From positions 368,577,387 through 368,641,386 of the forward strand of contig OX336388.2 of the NCBI GenBank assembly GCA_946902985.2: DNA of 64,000 nucleotides, given 5' to 3'. The position numbers and the translations under genes are program-made. Positions 1 to 9,348 of the stretch are shown here, in pieces (position 1 is the first letter of the stretch; each line of letters begins with the position of its first letter). The DNA is from Meconema thalassinum. Lineage: Eukaryota > Arthropoda > Insecta > Orthoptera > Tettigoniidae. Below the pieces are notes generated by a model that searched no databases, was not told the origin of the DNA, and saw only the letters and a program-made list of their open reading frames with translations.

Positions 1-400
1 TTCTGTCCACCACGGTGTCTTATCATGCCAGGCTACAAAGGGAGGCCATTGAAATCCTGAAGCATACTAACAGCTTCAATCTTAAGGAGGAAGCAGAACG
101 TGTGAACAGAGCTTGGCTTCCAGTCCTTAATCCCCTCAAGCCTGCCCTTATTGACCGTCGTAGACGAGAAGATGCAACAGACGAGCAGCCCTGTCCTTGA
201 TGCATTACTTTTATGTGGTACTCCGTTGCTATGGTAGCCTCTATGTGTGGGTTGTTGACTATTTATATATCTTCTGTTTACTTGTTTTACCTCGCTTTAT
301 GTAACCTGTGAACATGCTGAACGCAGTATTCAGCGAAACGTCAGGACGACAAAATGTCCTTGGAACACGACCTATAAGCCCGCGAAACGGAGATTCCTAT
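1..400 (+). repeat. Left pseudo-LTR of the Penelope-like element (truncated)
   Basis: It matches 2607-3006 with a constant offset of 2606 bases. It contains the last 62 codons of a preceding PLE frame (15-200, ending in TGA), a short AT-rich non-coding stretch, the hammerhead-like fold at 305-345 and the first codons of the downstream frame. Homology stops after position 400, where the right copy continues into unrelated sequence. Confidence 0.9.
305..345 (+). ncRNA. Hammerhead ribozyme-like motif in left pLTR
   Basis: Read as RNA: stem I CCU (305-307) pairs with AGG (343-345); core heptamer GUGAACA (308-314); one U; stem II GCUGAA/UUCAGC (316-321 and 329-334) closed by a 7-nt loop; then GAAAC and GUC (335-342), with predicted cleavage after C342. 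Stem III is only AC/GU, the very short form known for PLE hammerheads, which are thought to act as dimers. The core differs from CUGAUGA at C3 (now G), G8 (now C) and U7 (now A). The first two form a base pair in the active fold, so the pair is swapped, not broken. That PLEs carry hammerheads in their pLTRs is established; activity here is inferred. Confidence 0.55.
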
Positions 401-2806
401 TTCAACGCCGGTCGTGAAAGTCTACATTTTTACTTAATTCGCCTCTACGGGGAGGAAATATCACACTTAGTTCGTTGCTTTGAGAGGTTAAGGAAGAAAA
501 AGTCGCAACTTCTGTCATCACTCGCGTTTCTTCTTCGATGCCGAGACACAGGTATGATTCCCAAGATTATTAAAATGAAGAGACCACTAACCTCAGCTAG
601 AGCCCATAGAATATATGATCGAACTGAACGTTCGCTATTACGTGAACGCATAAGCTTTGCACGTAAGGGGCTCGCTACTACAGATCAGGCACTCTTACAG
701 CTGCACTACCGCATCAGCAGCACACTCTCATATCAGGACTGGGAAAAGGTAGATCGTATCACCTTCTACTCTATGCGTTCAACATTTGAACAGTCTAGCA
801 TCCGGCAGAAGAAAAAGTTTGAGCGGTTACAGAGAGACCAACCCGCGCCGGTACCTGCGCCTACGCAGGACATCTCACGGACAATTGTTAACCTGACCAA
901 TCGCCACCTGTCAGAGTGGGAAATCTCTATACTAGCGAAAGGAGGAAATTACGCAGTGACCCCTCCTTCGATTCCCGTGGAAGACATTGTCGCCAATATT
1001 GAAGCGGCAATCCGTGAGCTACCATCTGAACAAGCAGATGAAATTCGTCATGAAGCCTCACGTATAATCAAGAAGGCACCGGCACCGCAGAGTAACCTCA
1101 CACCTCAGGAGAGAAAGGCTATAAAGACTCTCAACATGGACGAGAGCATAATCATTCTTCCTGCTGACAAAGGGAACGCAACGGTTATCTTGGACATGGA
1201 CGACTACACTGCCAAGATTTTGGAAGTTTTAGACCCGGGTACCTACCGCAAACTACTGAGAGATCCTACCAACCGGATTCTTCGTGAAACAAACGGCCTG
1301 ATCAAGGTATCTTCGCTACCTGAAAACGTAAAGAAGGTAACCACCAGAAGTGAAGCTTTACCACCAAGACTTTATTGTTTACCTAAAATACACAAAGATA
1401 ATGTTCCTCTTCGTCCTATCGTAGGTGCTATTGGATCACCAACTTATAGCATTGCCAAACATTTAGCTACCTTACTTCAACCACATATCGGCGGTACACA
1501 GTCGTTCGTCAAAGATTCCGGCCATTTCATTGAAAAATTGAAAACTATTCAACTAGAAGCTGGTGACTTACTAGTAAGTTTTGACGTGGTCTCTCTTTTC
1601 ACGAAAGTACCTATAAAGGTAGCCCTGGAGTACATCGCACGGATTTTTCCTGATGATATCACCGCCTTATTCCGCCACTGCCTCACCGCTAGCTATTTCC
1701 TGTGGAAGGGTGATTTCTATGAACAAATTGATGGGGTCGCCATGGGCAGTCCCCTTAGTCCGGTGATCGCGAATTTCTTCATGGAACAATTTGAACAAAT
1801 AGCACTAGAGACCACACCTTTGAAACCTAAAGTGTGGCTACGATACGTGGACGATACCTTTGTAATATGGGGCCATGGTAAAGATCAATTAAATCTGTTT
1901 TTACAACATCTTAACAGCCAGAACTCGAACATTCAGTTTACCATGGAGTTAGAAAATGAACAGAAAATCGCGTTTCTCGACGTTATGGTAACGAAGACCG
2001 CTGATCTAACTTTGGGACATACAGTTTACCGTAAGCCGACCCATACTGACCGATATCTACATAAGACGTCCAACCACCACCCACGACAGAAATACGGAGT
2101 TATAAAAACACTGGCTGACCGCGCTAAAAGAATTTGTGATAAGCAGTGCCTAAAACAAGAAATTGAACACCTCAACGAGGCCTTACGCGCGAATGGGTAC
2201 AGCCAGAAAGATATCCAGCGAGCACTCCATCCGAGACGTCCAACTACAAGGGTAATTGGAGACAAGCAGCCCCTGGCTAGAGCTTTTCTTCCATATATAA
2301 AAAAGGTCACGGACAGAATAGGGAGGCTACTCGAGTCCCATGATATAAAGACCATATACAGGCCTACACGAAAAATTAAGGACATGTTTAGGTCCGCTAA
2401 AGATAAGCGACATCCTCATACCGCGGCAGGGGTTTATAAAATCCCGTGTGATTGTGGCCAAGTATATATTGGAACAACGAAAAGAAGTATTGCCACTCGC
2501 CTCAAGGAGCACGAACGACACAGCCGGCTGGGACAAACAGATAAATCCACTGTAGCAGCACACTCGCTACTTGCAGGTCACGATATAAGATATGGAGACA
2601 CCGAAGTTCTGTCCACCACGGTGTCTTATCATGCCAGGCTACAAAGGGAGGCCATTGAAATCCTGAAGCATACTAACAGCTTCAATCTTAAGGAGGAAGC
2701 AGAACGTGTGAACAGAGCTTGGCTTCCAGTCCTTAATCCCCTCAAGCCTGCCCTTATTGACCGTCGTAGACGAGAAGATGCAACAGACGAGCAGCCCTGT
2801 CCTTGA
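314..2806 (+). CDS. Penelope-like reverse transcriptase with GIY-YIG endonuclease
   Basis: The frame is open from 308, but the first ATG is at 314, giving 830 residues, the usual PLE length. Reverse transcriptase motifs in order: VSLFTKVPI, AMGSPLSPVIANFFME and RYVDDTF (catalytic Y-V-D-D about residues 511-514). The C-terminus carries GVYKIPC (about residue 706) and VYIGTTKRS (about 717), the GIY-YIG nuclease signature, followed by R and EH catalytic-type residues. The protein would nick target DNA and prime reverse transcription of its own RNA in the nucleus. The frame has no stop or frameshift, so this copy may be competent. The annotated ATG lies inside the hammerhead-like fold, so a ribozyme-cleaved RNA would lose it and translation might begin further in. 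Confidence 0.92.
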   Translation: MLNAVFSETSGRQNVLGTRPISPRNGDSYFNAGRESLHFYLIRLYGEEISHLVRCFERLRKKKSQLLSSLAFLLRCRDTGMIPKIIKMKRPLTSARAHRIYDRTERSLLRERISFARKGLATTDQALLQLHYRISSTLSYQDWEKVDRITFYSMRSTFEQSSIRQKKKFERLQRDQPAPVPAPTQDISRTIVNLTNRHLSEWEISILAKGGNYAVTPPSIPVEDIVANIEAAIRELPSEQADEIRHEASRIIKKAPAPQSNLTPQERKAIKTLNMDESIIILPADKGNATVILDMDDYTAKILEVLDPGTYRKLLRDPTNRILRETNGLIKVSSLPENVKKVTTRSEALPPRLYCLPKIHKDNVPLRPIVGAIGSPTYSIAKHLATLLQPHIGGTQSFVKDSGHFIEKLKTIQLEAGDLLVSFDVVSLFTKVPIKVALEYIARIFPDDITALFRHCLTASYFLWKGDFYEQIDGVAMGSPLSPVIANFFMEQFEQIALETTPLKPKVWLRYVDDTFVIWGHGKDQLNLFLQHLNSQNSNIQFTMELENEQKIAFLDVMVTKTADLTLGHTVYRKPTHTDRYLHKTSNHHPRQKYGVIKTLADRAKRICDKQCLKQEIEHLNEALRANGYSQKDIQRALHPRRPTTRVIGDKQPLARAFLPYIKKVTDRIGRLLESHDIKTIYRPTRKIKDMFRSAKDKRHPHTAAGVYKIPCDCGQVYIGTTKRSIATRLKEHERHSRLGQTDKSTVAAHSLLAGHDIRYGDTEVLSTTVSYHARLQREAIEILKHTNSFNLKEEAERVNRAWLPVLNPLKPALIDRRRREDATDEQPCP

Positions 2807-3006
2807 TGCATTACTTTTATGTGGTACGCCGTTGCTATGGTAGCCTCTATGTGTGGGTTGTTGACTATTTATATATCTTCTGTTTACTTGTTTTACCTCG
2901 CTTTATGTAACCTGTGAACATGCTGAACGCAGTATTCAGCGAAACGTCAGGACGACAAAATGTCCTTGGAACACGACCTATTTGCCCGCGAAACGGAGAT
3001 TCCTAT
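2607..3006 (+). repeat. Right pseudo-LTR of the Penelope-like element
   Basis: Direct repeat of 1-400. It spans the last 66 codons of the PLE frame, the 3' non-coding part and the restart of the frame (ATG at 2920). Homology ends at TTCCTAT (3006), after which the sequence is unrelated, so this is taken as the 3' limit of the element. Confidence 0.9.
2911..2951 (+). ncRNA. Hammerhead ribozyme-like motif in right pLTR
   Basis: Identical to 305-345: CCU/AGG stem I, core GUGAACA, 6-bp stem II, GAAAC then GUC. Two copies 2.6 kb apart would allow a transcript to be trimmed at both ends to unit length, the role proposed for hammerheads in PLEs. Confidence 0.55.
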
Positions 3007-3443
3007 AGAGATATGCTCTCGCGGACGTTTTGTAGAACTTTTCATGCTGACCAATTCTTACGCTCAGAGTATATTGATATGTTTAACGGTTTGCCCAGCG
3101 TAAGCTTAAGAAGCGCACGGACGCCAAGTTTGTTTTCGATTTTTCCACTGAAATTGTTACTGCTTGGCTTCCTTTGATCTTGCAATAATTATTTTCTACA
3201 GAATCTTTCCTCAAGATATCCTTTACAGAATGGTGAAAACCGTATCAAAATCCATCCAGTGATTCTCGAAATTACCCGTGACATCCAAGAATCGGGGATT
3301 TTTGTCTTATACTAACGAAGTAGAGATTGTCGGGGTACACATGCACTGAGCGGTACTATGACGTCACACACCTCAGTGCATCTGTCCGTCCGTCACCGTA
3401 ACGTAACGCCAGACCCCAGCGTAACGACGAAGTCGACAAGATC
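3007..3443. other. Intergenic sequence left of the hAT element
   Basis: No gene or known repeat recognised. The sequence is continuous with 12727-13040 once the hAT insertion and one target copy are removed. Both pieces are the pre-insertion DNA. Confidence 0.5.
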
Positions 3444-3451
3444 ATTTAAAT
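3444..3451. repeat. 8-bp target-site duplication of the hAT element (left)
   Basis: ATTTAAAT directly precedes the terminal CAGGGGTCTCC and is repeated exactly at 12719-12726. Eight-base duplications are diagnostic of hAT insertions. Confidence 0.95.
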
Positions 3452-3467
3452 CAGGGGTCTCCAAACT
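3452..3467 (+). repeat. Left terminal inverted repeat of the hAT element
   Basis: CAGGGGTCTCCAAACT is the exact reverse complement of the right end up to the last bases. The CAGGGGT start is typical of Charlie-type hATs. Confidence 0.93.
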
Positions 3468-4027
3468 TTCCAGCCTTAGGGCCATACTGATTACTCCAGT
3501 AAGTTCCGAGGGCCAAAACCATATTATCATTGTTGCCGGTGGTAAAAAGTGAAATAGTCCACTGATGAAAAAAAAGTCCGAAAAAGTACGCAACGTTGAA
3601 AAAAGGCTGCAAATCGGACTAAAGTCCGCAAAACGGCAACACTGCATATTATTAATTTTCCTGTCATTATCTCTAATTTCTAGATTAGTCGTAGAGTACG
3701 AGCCATGAGGAGTAACGTGACACGACATCTGGTGGACACAAGCGGAAATAGGTAGTACCTTCTATCGCTAACAGATGGCGCTAATAGCACGTACAGAGTA
3801 ATCTCGTTGGTTCGAGAGAGTTCTGGTGTCTTCCACTCACTTCTAGATGGCAGTAATTGGAATATATAAGAAGGCTAGTTGCGCAACCACAAGTCAGTTC
3901 CTATGACACTGTTGTGAAATAAAATAGTGCGTACCTCCTTAAAACGTGTTTGTGCGTGTTTAATTTTAAGACATCTTTGTAACAGTATTTTGATTTGAAT
4001 TGCTGCTTTTGTGTGTGATTTAGTAGT

Positions 4028-4656
4028 ATGGAAAAGAAGCGAAAAATTGATAGTGAATGCAGAAAATTCAAAGATGAGTGGAACATTCAGTATTTCGTAA
4101 TTGAGTCCAGTAACAAGGCGCTATGTTTGATTTGCAATGAAAGCATAGCCGTTCTCAAGGAATATAACATTAAACGTCATTATGAAACAAAACATTTTCA
4201 AAATTACTCAAAATATACAGGAAGTTTGTGGACAGAAAAATTCGAAGCTATGAAGCGCGGATTGAAATCGCAGCAATCTTCATTTACAAAACTCAAAACC
4301 GAACAAGAGGCTGCAACTCGTGCCAGCTTTCGTGTGGCTCTTGAAATTGCAAAACGTGGAAAACCATTCACCTATGGAGAAATGATCAAAGAATGCATAA
4401 TTGCAGCAGTCGAAGAAATGTGCCCTGAAAAGGTAAATTTATTAAAAACTGTCAGTATGTCAGCAAACACTGTGGCTCGAATGGTAGAAAACATCGCTGA
4501 AAATATATCCTCTCAACTGTTCGACAAAAATGGAGATGTTGAGTGGTTTTCTTTGGCCTTGGATGAGTCAACGGATGTGTCAGATACTGCTCAGGTGTTG
4601 ATTTATATTCGAGGAGTAGATAAAAGCTATGAAGTGCATGAAGAACTTCTTGATAT
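4028..4656 (+). pseudogene. hAT transposase, N-terminal part (BED finger and first catalytic Asp)
   Basis: From ATG 4028 the frame gives a BED-type zinc finger (CLIC ... RHYETKH, about residues 35-57), then a region resembling the Charlie8-derived protein GTF2IRD2 (KPFTYGEMIKECI, CPEKVNLLKTVSMSANTV) and LALDESTDVSDTAQV, which holds the first catalytic aspartate. The transposon reading stops at 4656, where the gypsy LTR begins; the remaining 37 codons of the open frame belong to the LTR. Upstream (3640-4027) is element 5' untranslated sequence. Gene broken by insertion, otherwise apparently undamaged. Confidence 0.92.
4653..4656. repeat. 4-bp target-site duplication of the gypsy element (ATAT)
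   Basis: ATAT precedes the TGTTACGG start of the 5' LTR and follows the CGTAACA end of the 3' LTR at 11232-11235. A 4-bp, AT-rich target is usual for Ty3/gypsy integrases. Confidence 0.9.
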
Positions 4657-5340
4657 TGTTACGGCTGTGAGTTTGTGTCATCGCTCGCCGCATGAGTCAC
4701 AACTGCCCCAGGGCTGGGCTCTGGCCTGCCTCCTGTATTGCGCGTGCCTTATGCAACAGGGCTACTAGGACAAAGGGGTAGTCCAGAATATTCGTGACTG
4801 GACCAGCGATGGAAACCTCGAGAAGCCGTGAACCCTGGATGGATCTAGGAGCATTTATTGAGTCACCGGCCTGCTATATAAGTGCGACCTGTCTAGCAGT
4901 TGTTGTTGTTGTGTTTTACGAGCTAGTGCGAGCGATTATCTTGTGCGACAGAAGTGTGGTGACGAAGTGCTGTGCGAGTTACGAAATCCAGTGACATTGT
5001 TTCTCCAGCTTGTGGACAGCGAAATAGCCTGCAGCAAGTGATCGTAAGTAATTGTGGTCGGTGAACATAAAGGAGAGGGGCAGGTAGTTTCTGTCAAGGC
5101 CACCGTACTCATTAGGACGGATTAACTTCTGTGATCTGTTGACAAGTGGAAGGGCCAAGAGCGCTCAAGGAAGAGACTTGAGGAAACTGGAGTAAGGCTC
5201 CTAATTGCTTGTATTTGCTGATTAGTGTAATTTTCTGGCCACAATAAAGTTAATTTTCCTTTAAGCAGTAATTGGTATTGTGCTTTGAACCCCACCGTAA
5301 TCCAGCTAACAAAAGTGCCACTAGGGGGTGGCACGTAACA
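4657..5340 (+). repeat. 5' LTR of the gypsy element
   Basis: 684 bp, beginning TGTTACGGCTG and ending GGCACGTAACA. It contains a TATATAAG box at 4875-4882 and an AATAAAG signal near 5244, which would serve promoter and 3'-end formation. Aligned with 10550-11231 it shows scattered substitutions, one GTT triplet more and one base less. Confidence 0.92.
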
Positions 5341-5360
5341 AATGGTGTCAGAAGCCGGAT
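5341..5360 (+). promoter_or_regulatory. Putative tRNA primer-binding site
   Basis: TGGTGTCAGAAGCCGG starts two bases after the 5' LTR, where a TGG-initial complement to a tRNA 3' end (CCA) is expected. I do not assign the tRNA species. Confidence 0.7.
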
Positions 5361-5439
5361 TACGAACTCAAGCACAACACCTGACGGTCCTGGTTTCAAA
5401 ACTCGAGCAGGTCATTTTCTCTAATTTTCCTGTGAGTGC

Positions 5440-8400
5440 ATGCCCTTTACAAGGCAAACAACTAAAATGGAGGAGAAATTGGCAGCACTGCTAGAAAAGT
5501 TAAATGGCATGGAAACCAAGATGGAGGACGGCCAGAAGAATTTAACCAAGGAGCTAACTGCCAAATTAGAAGACGCTAAGAAGAAGATGGAAGACGGTCA
5601 AAATAAGTTAGCGGAGGACCTGAAGAAGATGGAGGATGGCCAGAAGAAGATGGAGGATGGCCAGAAGAAGTTAGCAGAGGACCTGAAGGACAGCCAAAAT
5701 AAGTTAGCAGAGGACCTAACCGCCAAATTTCTGGATGGCCAGAAAAATCTGGAAGAGTGTCTGCTGACGAAATTAGAGGAGAGCCAAAGGAAATCAGAAC
5801 AGGGCCTACGTGAGGAAGTCGCAGCAGTGGAAAAGAAGTTCGACGCCTTACAAGTGGAAGTTGCCGAGCTGCGCCAACGCCCGCTGATGGGGGTGGAGAA
5901 GAAATTCAACGCCTTACAAGTGGAAGTTGCCGAGCTGTGCCAACGCCCGCTGATGGGGGTGGAGGAGAAATTCAACGCCTTACAAAAGGAAGTTGCCGAG
6001 CTGCGCCAACGCCCACCGACGGGGGTGAAAGAGGAATTCAACGCTCTACGAGAGGAAGTTGCCGAGCTGCGCCAACGCCCGCCCACCGTTACACCGGGAA
6101 TATCAGGAACGGGACATAGCAGAGTGACGCCCCCAACCTTCGACGGAAAGGTCCCGTGGAGCACCTACTTACGTCAGTTCGAGGCAGCCTGTTCCATAAA
6201 TAACTGGAACAACACAGAAAAGGCTACAGCTCTCATTGTAGCGCTGAGAGGCGACGCCCTTACCGTCCTTCAGGCCATCCCGACTGGATCCCAGGACTAC
6301 GCTTCACTGATCGCCCATATGGAGTCCCGATATGGAAATAGCCATCTTCAGCAGGCATATCAGATGCAGCTCCGGACCCGGGTACAGAAGAACGCGGAAA
6401 CTCTGCAGGAGTTCGAGATGGACATCGCACGCCTCGTAAGGCTCGCCTACCCAACAGCGCCGGCCGACTTTCTGGAGCAGATAGCGACGCAGACTTTCAC
6501 CGACGGGCTACGGGACTCGGACACTCAACAGGCGCTGCGTCTCGCACGCAATAAGACCCTGGCAGATGCGCTGAGCCACGCACTTGAGTTCGAGACGGCA
6601 AAACAGGCATCCAGAATGCACGCGCGGGTGCGTCAAGTGGACGTCGACGAACCAGTAAAAACCAACGAGACCAAGCCCCTGGCCGACGAATTGATGGAGG
6701 CGCTAAGCCGTTTCTTCGATAGTCGCGGCACTACCAGCAACGACACAGCCGGAAGACAACCGGAGCGGCCCGGAAGAGGACTACCGACCTGCTGGACCTG
6801 CCGCAAGAGAGGCCACCTGAGCAAGGACTGCGGTGATCGCCGCCGCCAAGGGTTTCCGTCGGGACAGTCAGTCGTAGGGAAACCGCGCGGCCCAGGAAAG
6901 CAAGTATCAGCCAGCCTAGTGGGGCAAAGGTTGGCTTGTGGCAGTCGTCAAGTCCCGGCAGTTCAATTTCGTGTGACGCAGTTACGGAGGGATAATAGCA
7001 GCCTGATGGTCGACGGAGTCGTCAACGGAGAGAGCTGGTCCATGCTAATCGACACGGGAGCATCGAGGACCATCTTCAGCCCCACCGTGATCCCGAAGTG
7101 GAGAGTTCAACCCACACCAAGGAACCTCCAGCTAATAACCGCGACCGGAGAGACCGCACCGATACATGGCGAAGCATCACTGGAGTTCGTCATTGGTCGA
7201 CGGACGATAAAGCATCCAGTGCTTGTGGCCGACGTATCAAATGAAGTGATCATTGGACTGGACTTCCTGGACCATAACAACGTCATCTTGGATCTGAGTA
7301 CCAACACTCTGCACTTCGGAGGTGAGGAACTTGCATTGCAACCTGCGCACGAGTCCATCACCGGACGACGAGTAAGGCTGAGAGAAGACGTCATCGTTCC
7401 CGCCAGGACGGAGGTCAGCGCTGCCGTAATTGTCGACGGAACTGCTGAGGGAGTGGCGGCTGTCCTCGAGCCAAAATATGAGGACATCCCGACAAAAGGA
7501 TTGCTAGTTGCCAAGACTCTCATCAACACGACGTCTCGGCCGTACGTCCGCCTGTCCAACCTGAACGACTACGACATTACGGTTCACCGGGACACCAACC
7601 TAGGAGTCTGCGAGCCCGTTACCTGGATTGCCCGCATCACAGATACGACGGACGGACACCTGCAGACGGACAACCGAAGAAGACGTGCCCTGCCAGAAGA
7701 ACTACAGAAGCTGTACCAAGGATCCCAGGACCATTTAGACGAAGAGCAATCACGCCAACTTCAGGACCTGCTACGCGAATTCCAGGATGTCTTCTCCGTG
7801 GGGAGCAAAGACTTCGGCAGGACAAGCTTGGTCCAGCACAGAATCGACGTTGGGGACAGCACACCGATTAGGGCCCCATTCCGACGTGTCCCGCTCGCCA
7901 AGCAAGCCGAAGTCGACCGGATGGTAGAAGAGATGAAGGAGCAAGGGGTGATTGAGCCATCACATAGTCCTTGGAGTTCTCCGGTCGTGCTTGTGAAGAA
8001 GAAGGACGGTTCCACCAGGTTCTGCGTGGACTACAGGCGGGTGAACGACGTCACGAAGAAGGACAGCTACCCTCTACCCCGGATCGACGACACGCTGGAC
8101 ACCATATCAGGGTCAAGATGGTTCTCCACCTTGGATTTGAAGAGTGGCTACTGGCAGGTGGAGGTCCACCCTAAGGACCGCGAGAAAACGGCGTTCTCTG
8201 TGGGCAGCGGGCTCTGGCAGTTCACCGTCATGCCATTCGGTCTGTGCAACGCCCCTGCGACCTTCGAAAGACTGATGGAGTCCATTCTGAGGGGACTACA
8301 CTGGAAGACCTGCCTGGTCTACCTAGACGACGTCATCGTTCTGGGGAGAAGCTTCGAGGAGCACTACAGCAACCTGAAGGAGATCTTGTTGAAGCTACGG

Positions 8401-9348
8401 GCTGCCCAGCTGAAGTTGAGCCCCAAGAAGTGTCAGCTTTTCCAGAAGCGGGTCCAGTACCTTGGGCATATCGTCTCCGAGGAAGGGGTGCGTACCGACC
8501 CAGAGAAGACCGCAGCTGTGAGGGAGTGGCCAGTTCCGAAGGACAAGTCCCAACTACGAAGCTTCCTGGGACTCTGCACTTATTACCGTCGCTTCGTGAG
8601 GGGATTCGCCGACATCGCCAAACCTTTACATCGACTGACTGAGAAGGACCAACTCTTCACATGGACAGCAGAATGCCACAGTGCCTTCGAACAACTCAAG
8701 CAGGCTCTGTGCACCGCGCCTATTCTGGCCTACCCCAGACCTGGAACAAGGTTCATCGTCGATACCGATGCCAGCGACTTTGGCATAGGGGGAATCCTGT
8801 CGCAGGTAGTGGACGGCGAGGAGAGAGTAGTGGCCTACTTCAGCAAGGCCTTGTCAAAGCCAGAAAGGAACTACTGCGTCACCAGGAAGGAGCTGCTCGC
8901 CATCGTGAAGACCATTGAACACTTCCACAAGTACCTGTACGAGCAGGAATTTCTCATCAGGACCGACCATGCATCCCTGCGGTGGCTCCTGAACTTCAAG
9001 CAGCCCGAGGGTCAACTCGCGCGGTGGTTAGAGAGGCTTCAACAGTACAACTTTGAGATTCAGCACAGGAAAGGCCAACTGCATTCTAACGCCGACGCCC
9101 TGTCACGAAGACCGTGCCCCGAAGACTGCACCTTCAGTGCCCGAAGGGAGGAGAACACCGGGATACAGTGCCGAAGGACTACCGTGGAACTTCAAGGGAG
9201 CTGGAGCCTCAAATCTTTCACGCGGGCACAAGCAGAAGATGATGACCTGGGACTGATAGCCGAATGGAAGAGGGCCTGTGTCCCCAGACTCGGGCGGAAC
9301 ATTGTGAGTGACTGCAGCCCAAAGTTTAAGTCCTACTGGGCACAGTGA
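5440..9348 (+). CDS. gag-pol: gypsy Gag-Pol polyprotein, Gag-protease-RT-RNase H part
   Basis: 1302 residues from ATG 5440. Residues 1-220 are a lysine/glutamate-rich coiled coil made of short repeats (KMEDGQKK units, then four about 22-residue units with AELRQRP). Gag follows at about 229-390, with a CX2CX4HX4C zinc knuckle (CWTCRKRGHLSKDC, about 451-464). Protease carries LIDTGAS (about 536-542), reverse transcriptase YLDDVIV (about 961), RNase H DTDASDFGIGG (about 1108). A TGA at 9346 ends the frame, but the same frame goes on into integrase, so the stop is a lesion. GC content is clearly higher than in the hAT flanks. Gag and Pol share one frame with no frameshift site between them. Confidence 0.93.
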   Translation: MPFTRQTTKMEEKLAALLEKLNGMETKMEDGQKNLTKELTAKLEDAKKKMEDGQNKLAEDLKKMEDGQKKMEDGQKKLAEDLKDSQNKLAEDLTAKFLDGQKNLEECLLTKLEESQRKSEQGLREEVAAVEKKFDALQVEVAELRQRPLMGVEKKFNALQVEVAELCQRPLMGVEEKFNALQKEVAELRQRPPTGVKEEFNALREEVAELRQRPPTVTPGISGTGHSRVTPPTFDGKVPWSTYLRQFEAACSINNWNNTEKATALIVALRGDALTVLQAIPTGSQDYASLIAHMESRYGNSHLQQAYQMQLRTRVQKNAETLQEFEMDIARLVRLAYPTAPADFLEQIATQTFTDGLRDSDTQQALRLARNKTLADALSHALEFETAKQASRMHARVRQVDVDEPVKTNETKPLADELMEALSRFFDSRGTTSNDTAGRQPERPGRGLPTCWTCRKRGHLSKDCGDRRRQGFPSGQSVVGKPRGPGKQVSASLVGQRLACGSRQVPAVQFRVTQLRRDNSSLMVDGVVNGESWSMLIDTGASRTIFSPTVIPKWRVQPTPRNLQLITATGETAPIHGEASLEFVIGRRTIKHPVLVADVSNEVIIGLDFLDHNNVILDLSTNTLHFGGEELALQPAHESITGRRVRLREDVIVPARTEVSAAVIVDGTAEGVAAVLEPKYEDIPTKGLLVAKTLINTTSRPYVRLSNLNDYDITVHRDTNLGVCEPVTWIARITDTTDGHLQTDNRRRRALPEELQKLYQGSQDHLDEEQSRQLQDLLREFQDVFSVGSKDFGRTSLVQHRIDVGDSTPIRAPFRRVPLAKQAEVDRMVEEMKEQGVIEPSHSPWSSPVVLVKKKDGSTRFCVDYRRVNDVTKKDSYPLPRIDDTLDTISGSRWFSTLDLKSGYWQVEVHPKDREKTAFSVGSGLWQFTVMPFGLCNAPATFERLMESILRGLHWKTCLVYLDDVIVLGRSFEEHYSNLKEILLKLRAAQLKLSPKKCQLFQKRVQYLGHIVSEEGVRTDPEKTAAVREWPVPKDKSQLRSFLGLCTYYRRFVRGFADIAKPLHRLTEKDQLFTWTAECHSAFEQLKQALCTAPILAYPRPGTRFIVDTDASDFGIGGILSQVVDGEERVVAYFSKALSKPERNYCVTRKELLAIVKTIEHFHKYLYEQEFLIRTDHASLRWLLNFKQPEGQLARWLERLQQYNFEIQHRKGQLHSNADALSRRPCPEDCTFSARREENTGIQCRRTTVELQGSWSLKSFTRAQAEDDDLGLIAEWKRACVPRLGRNIVSDCSPKFKSYWAQ

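Larger units (their letters stand above)
1..3006 (+). mobile_element. Penelope-like element (PLE), left end cut by window
   Basis: The first 400 bases recur almost exactly at 2607-3006, giving direct pseudo-LTRs around a single long frame with reverse transcriptase and GIY-YIG endonuclease domains. This is the classic Penelope-like layout. The copies differ at only a few positions (for example a C/G change in the GTGGTAC[T/G]CCG stretch at 228 versus 2828 and AAG/TTG near 375 versus 2981), so the element is young. The left repeat begins inside the coding part of another unit, as expected for PLE tandem or partial-tandem arrangements; its true left edge lies outside the window. Confidence 0.9.

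Noticed and set aside
5598..6164. 188-codon minus-strand frame
   Set aside because: Antisense shadow of the repeat-built N-terminus of Gag; opened by the repeated AAG/CTG-rich units.
7107..7559. 150-codon minus-strand frame
   Set aside because: Shadow of the gypsy protease/RT linker region.
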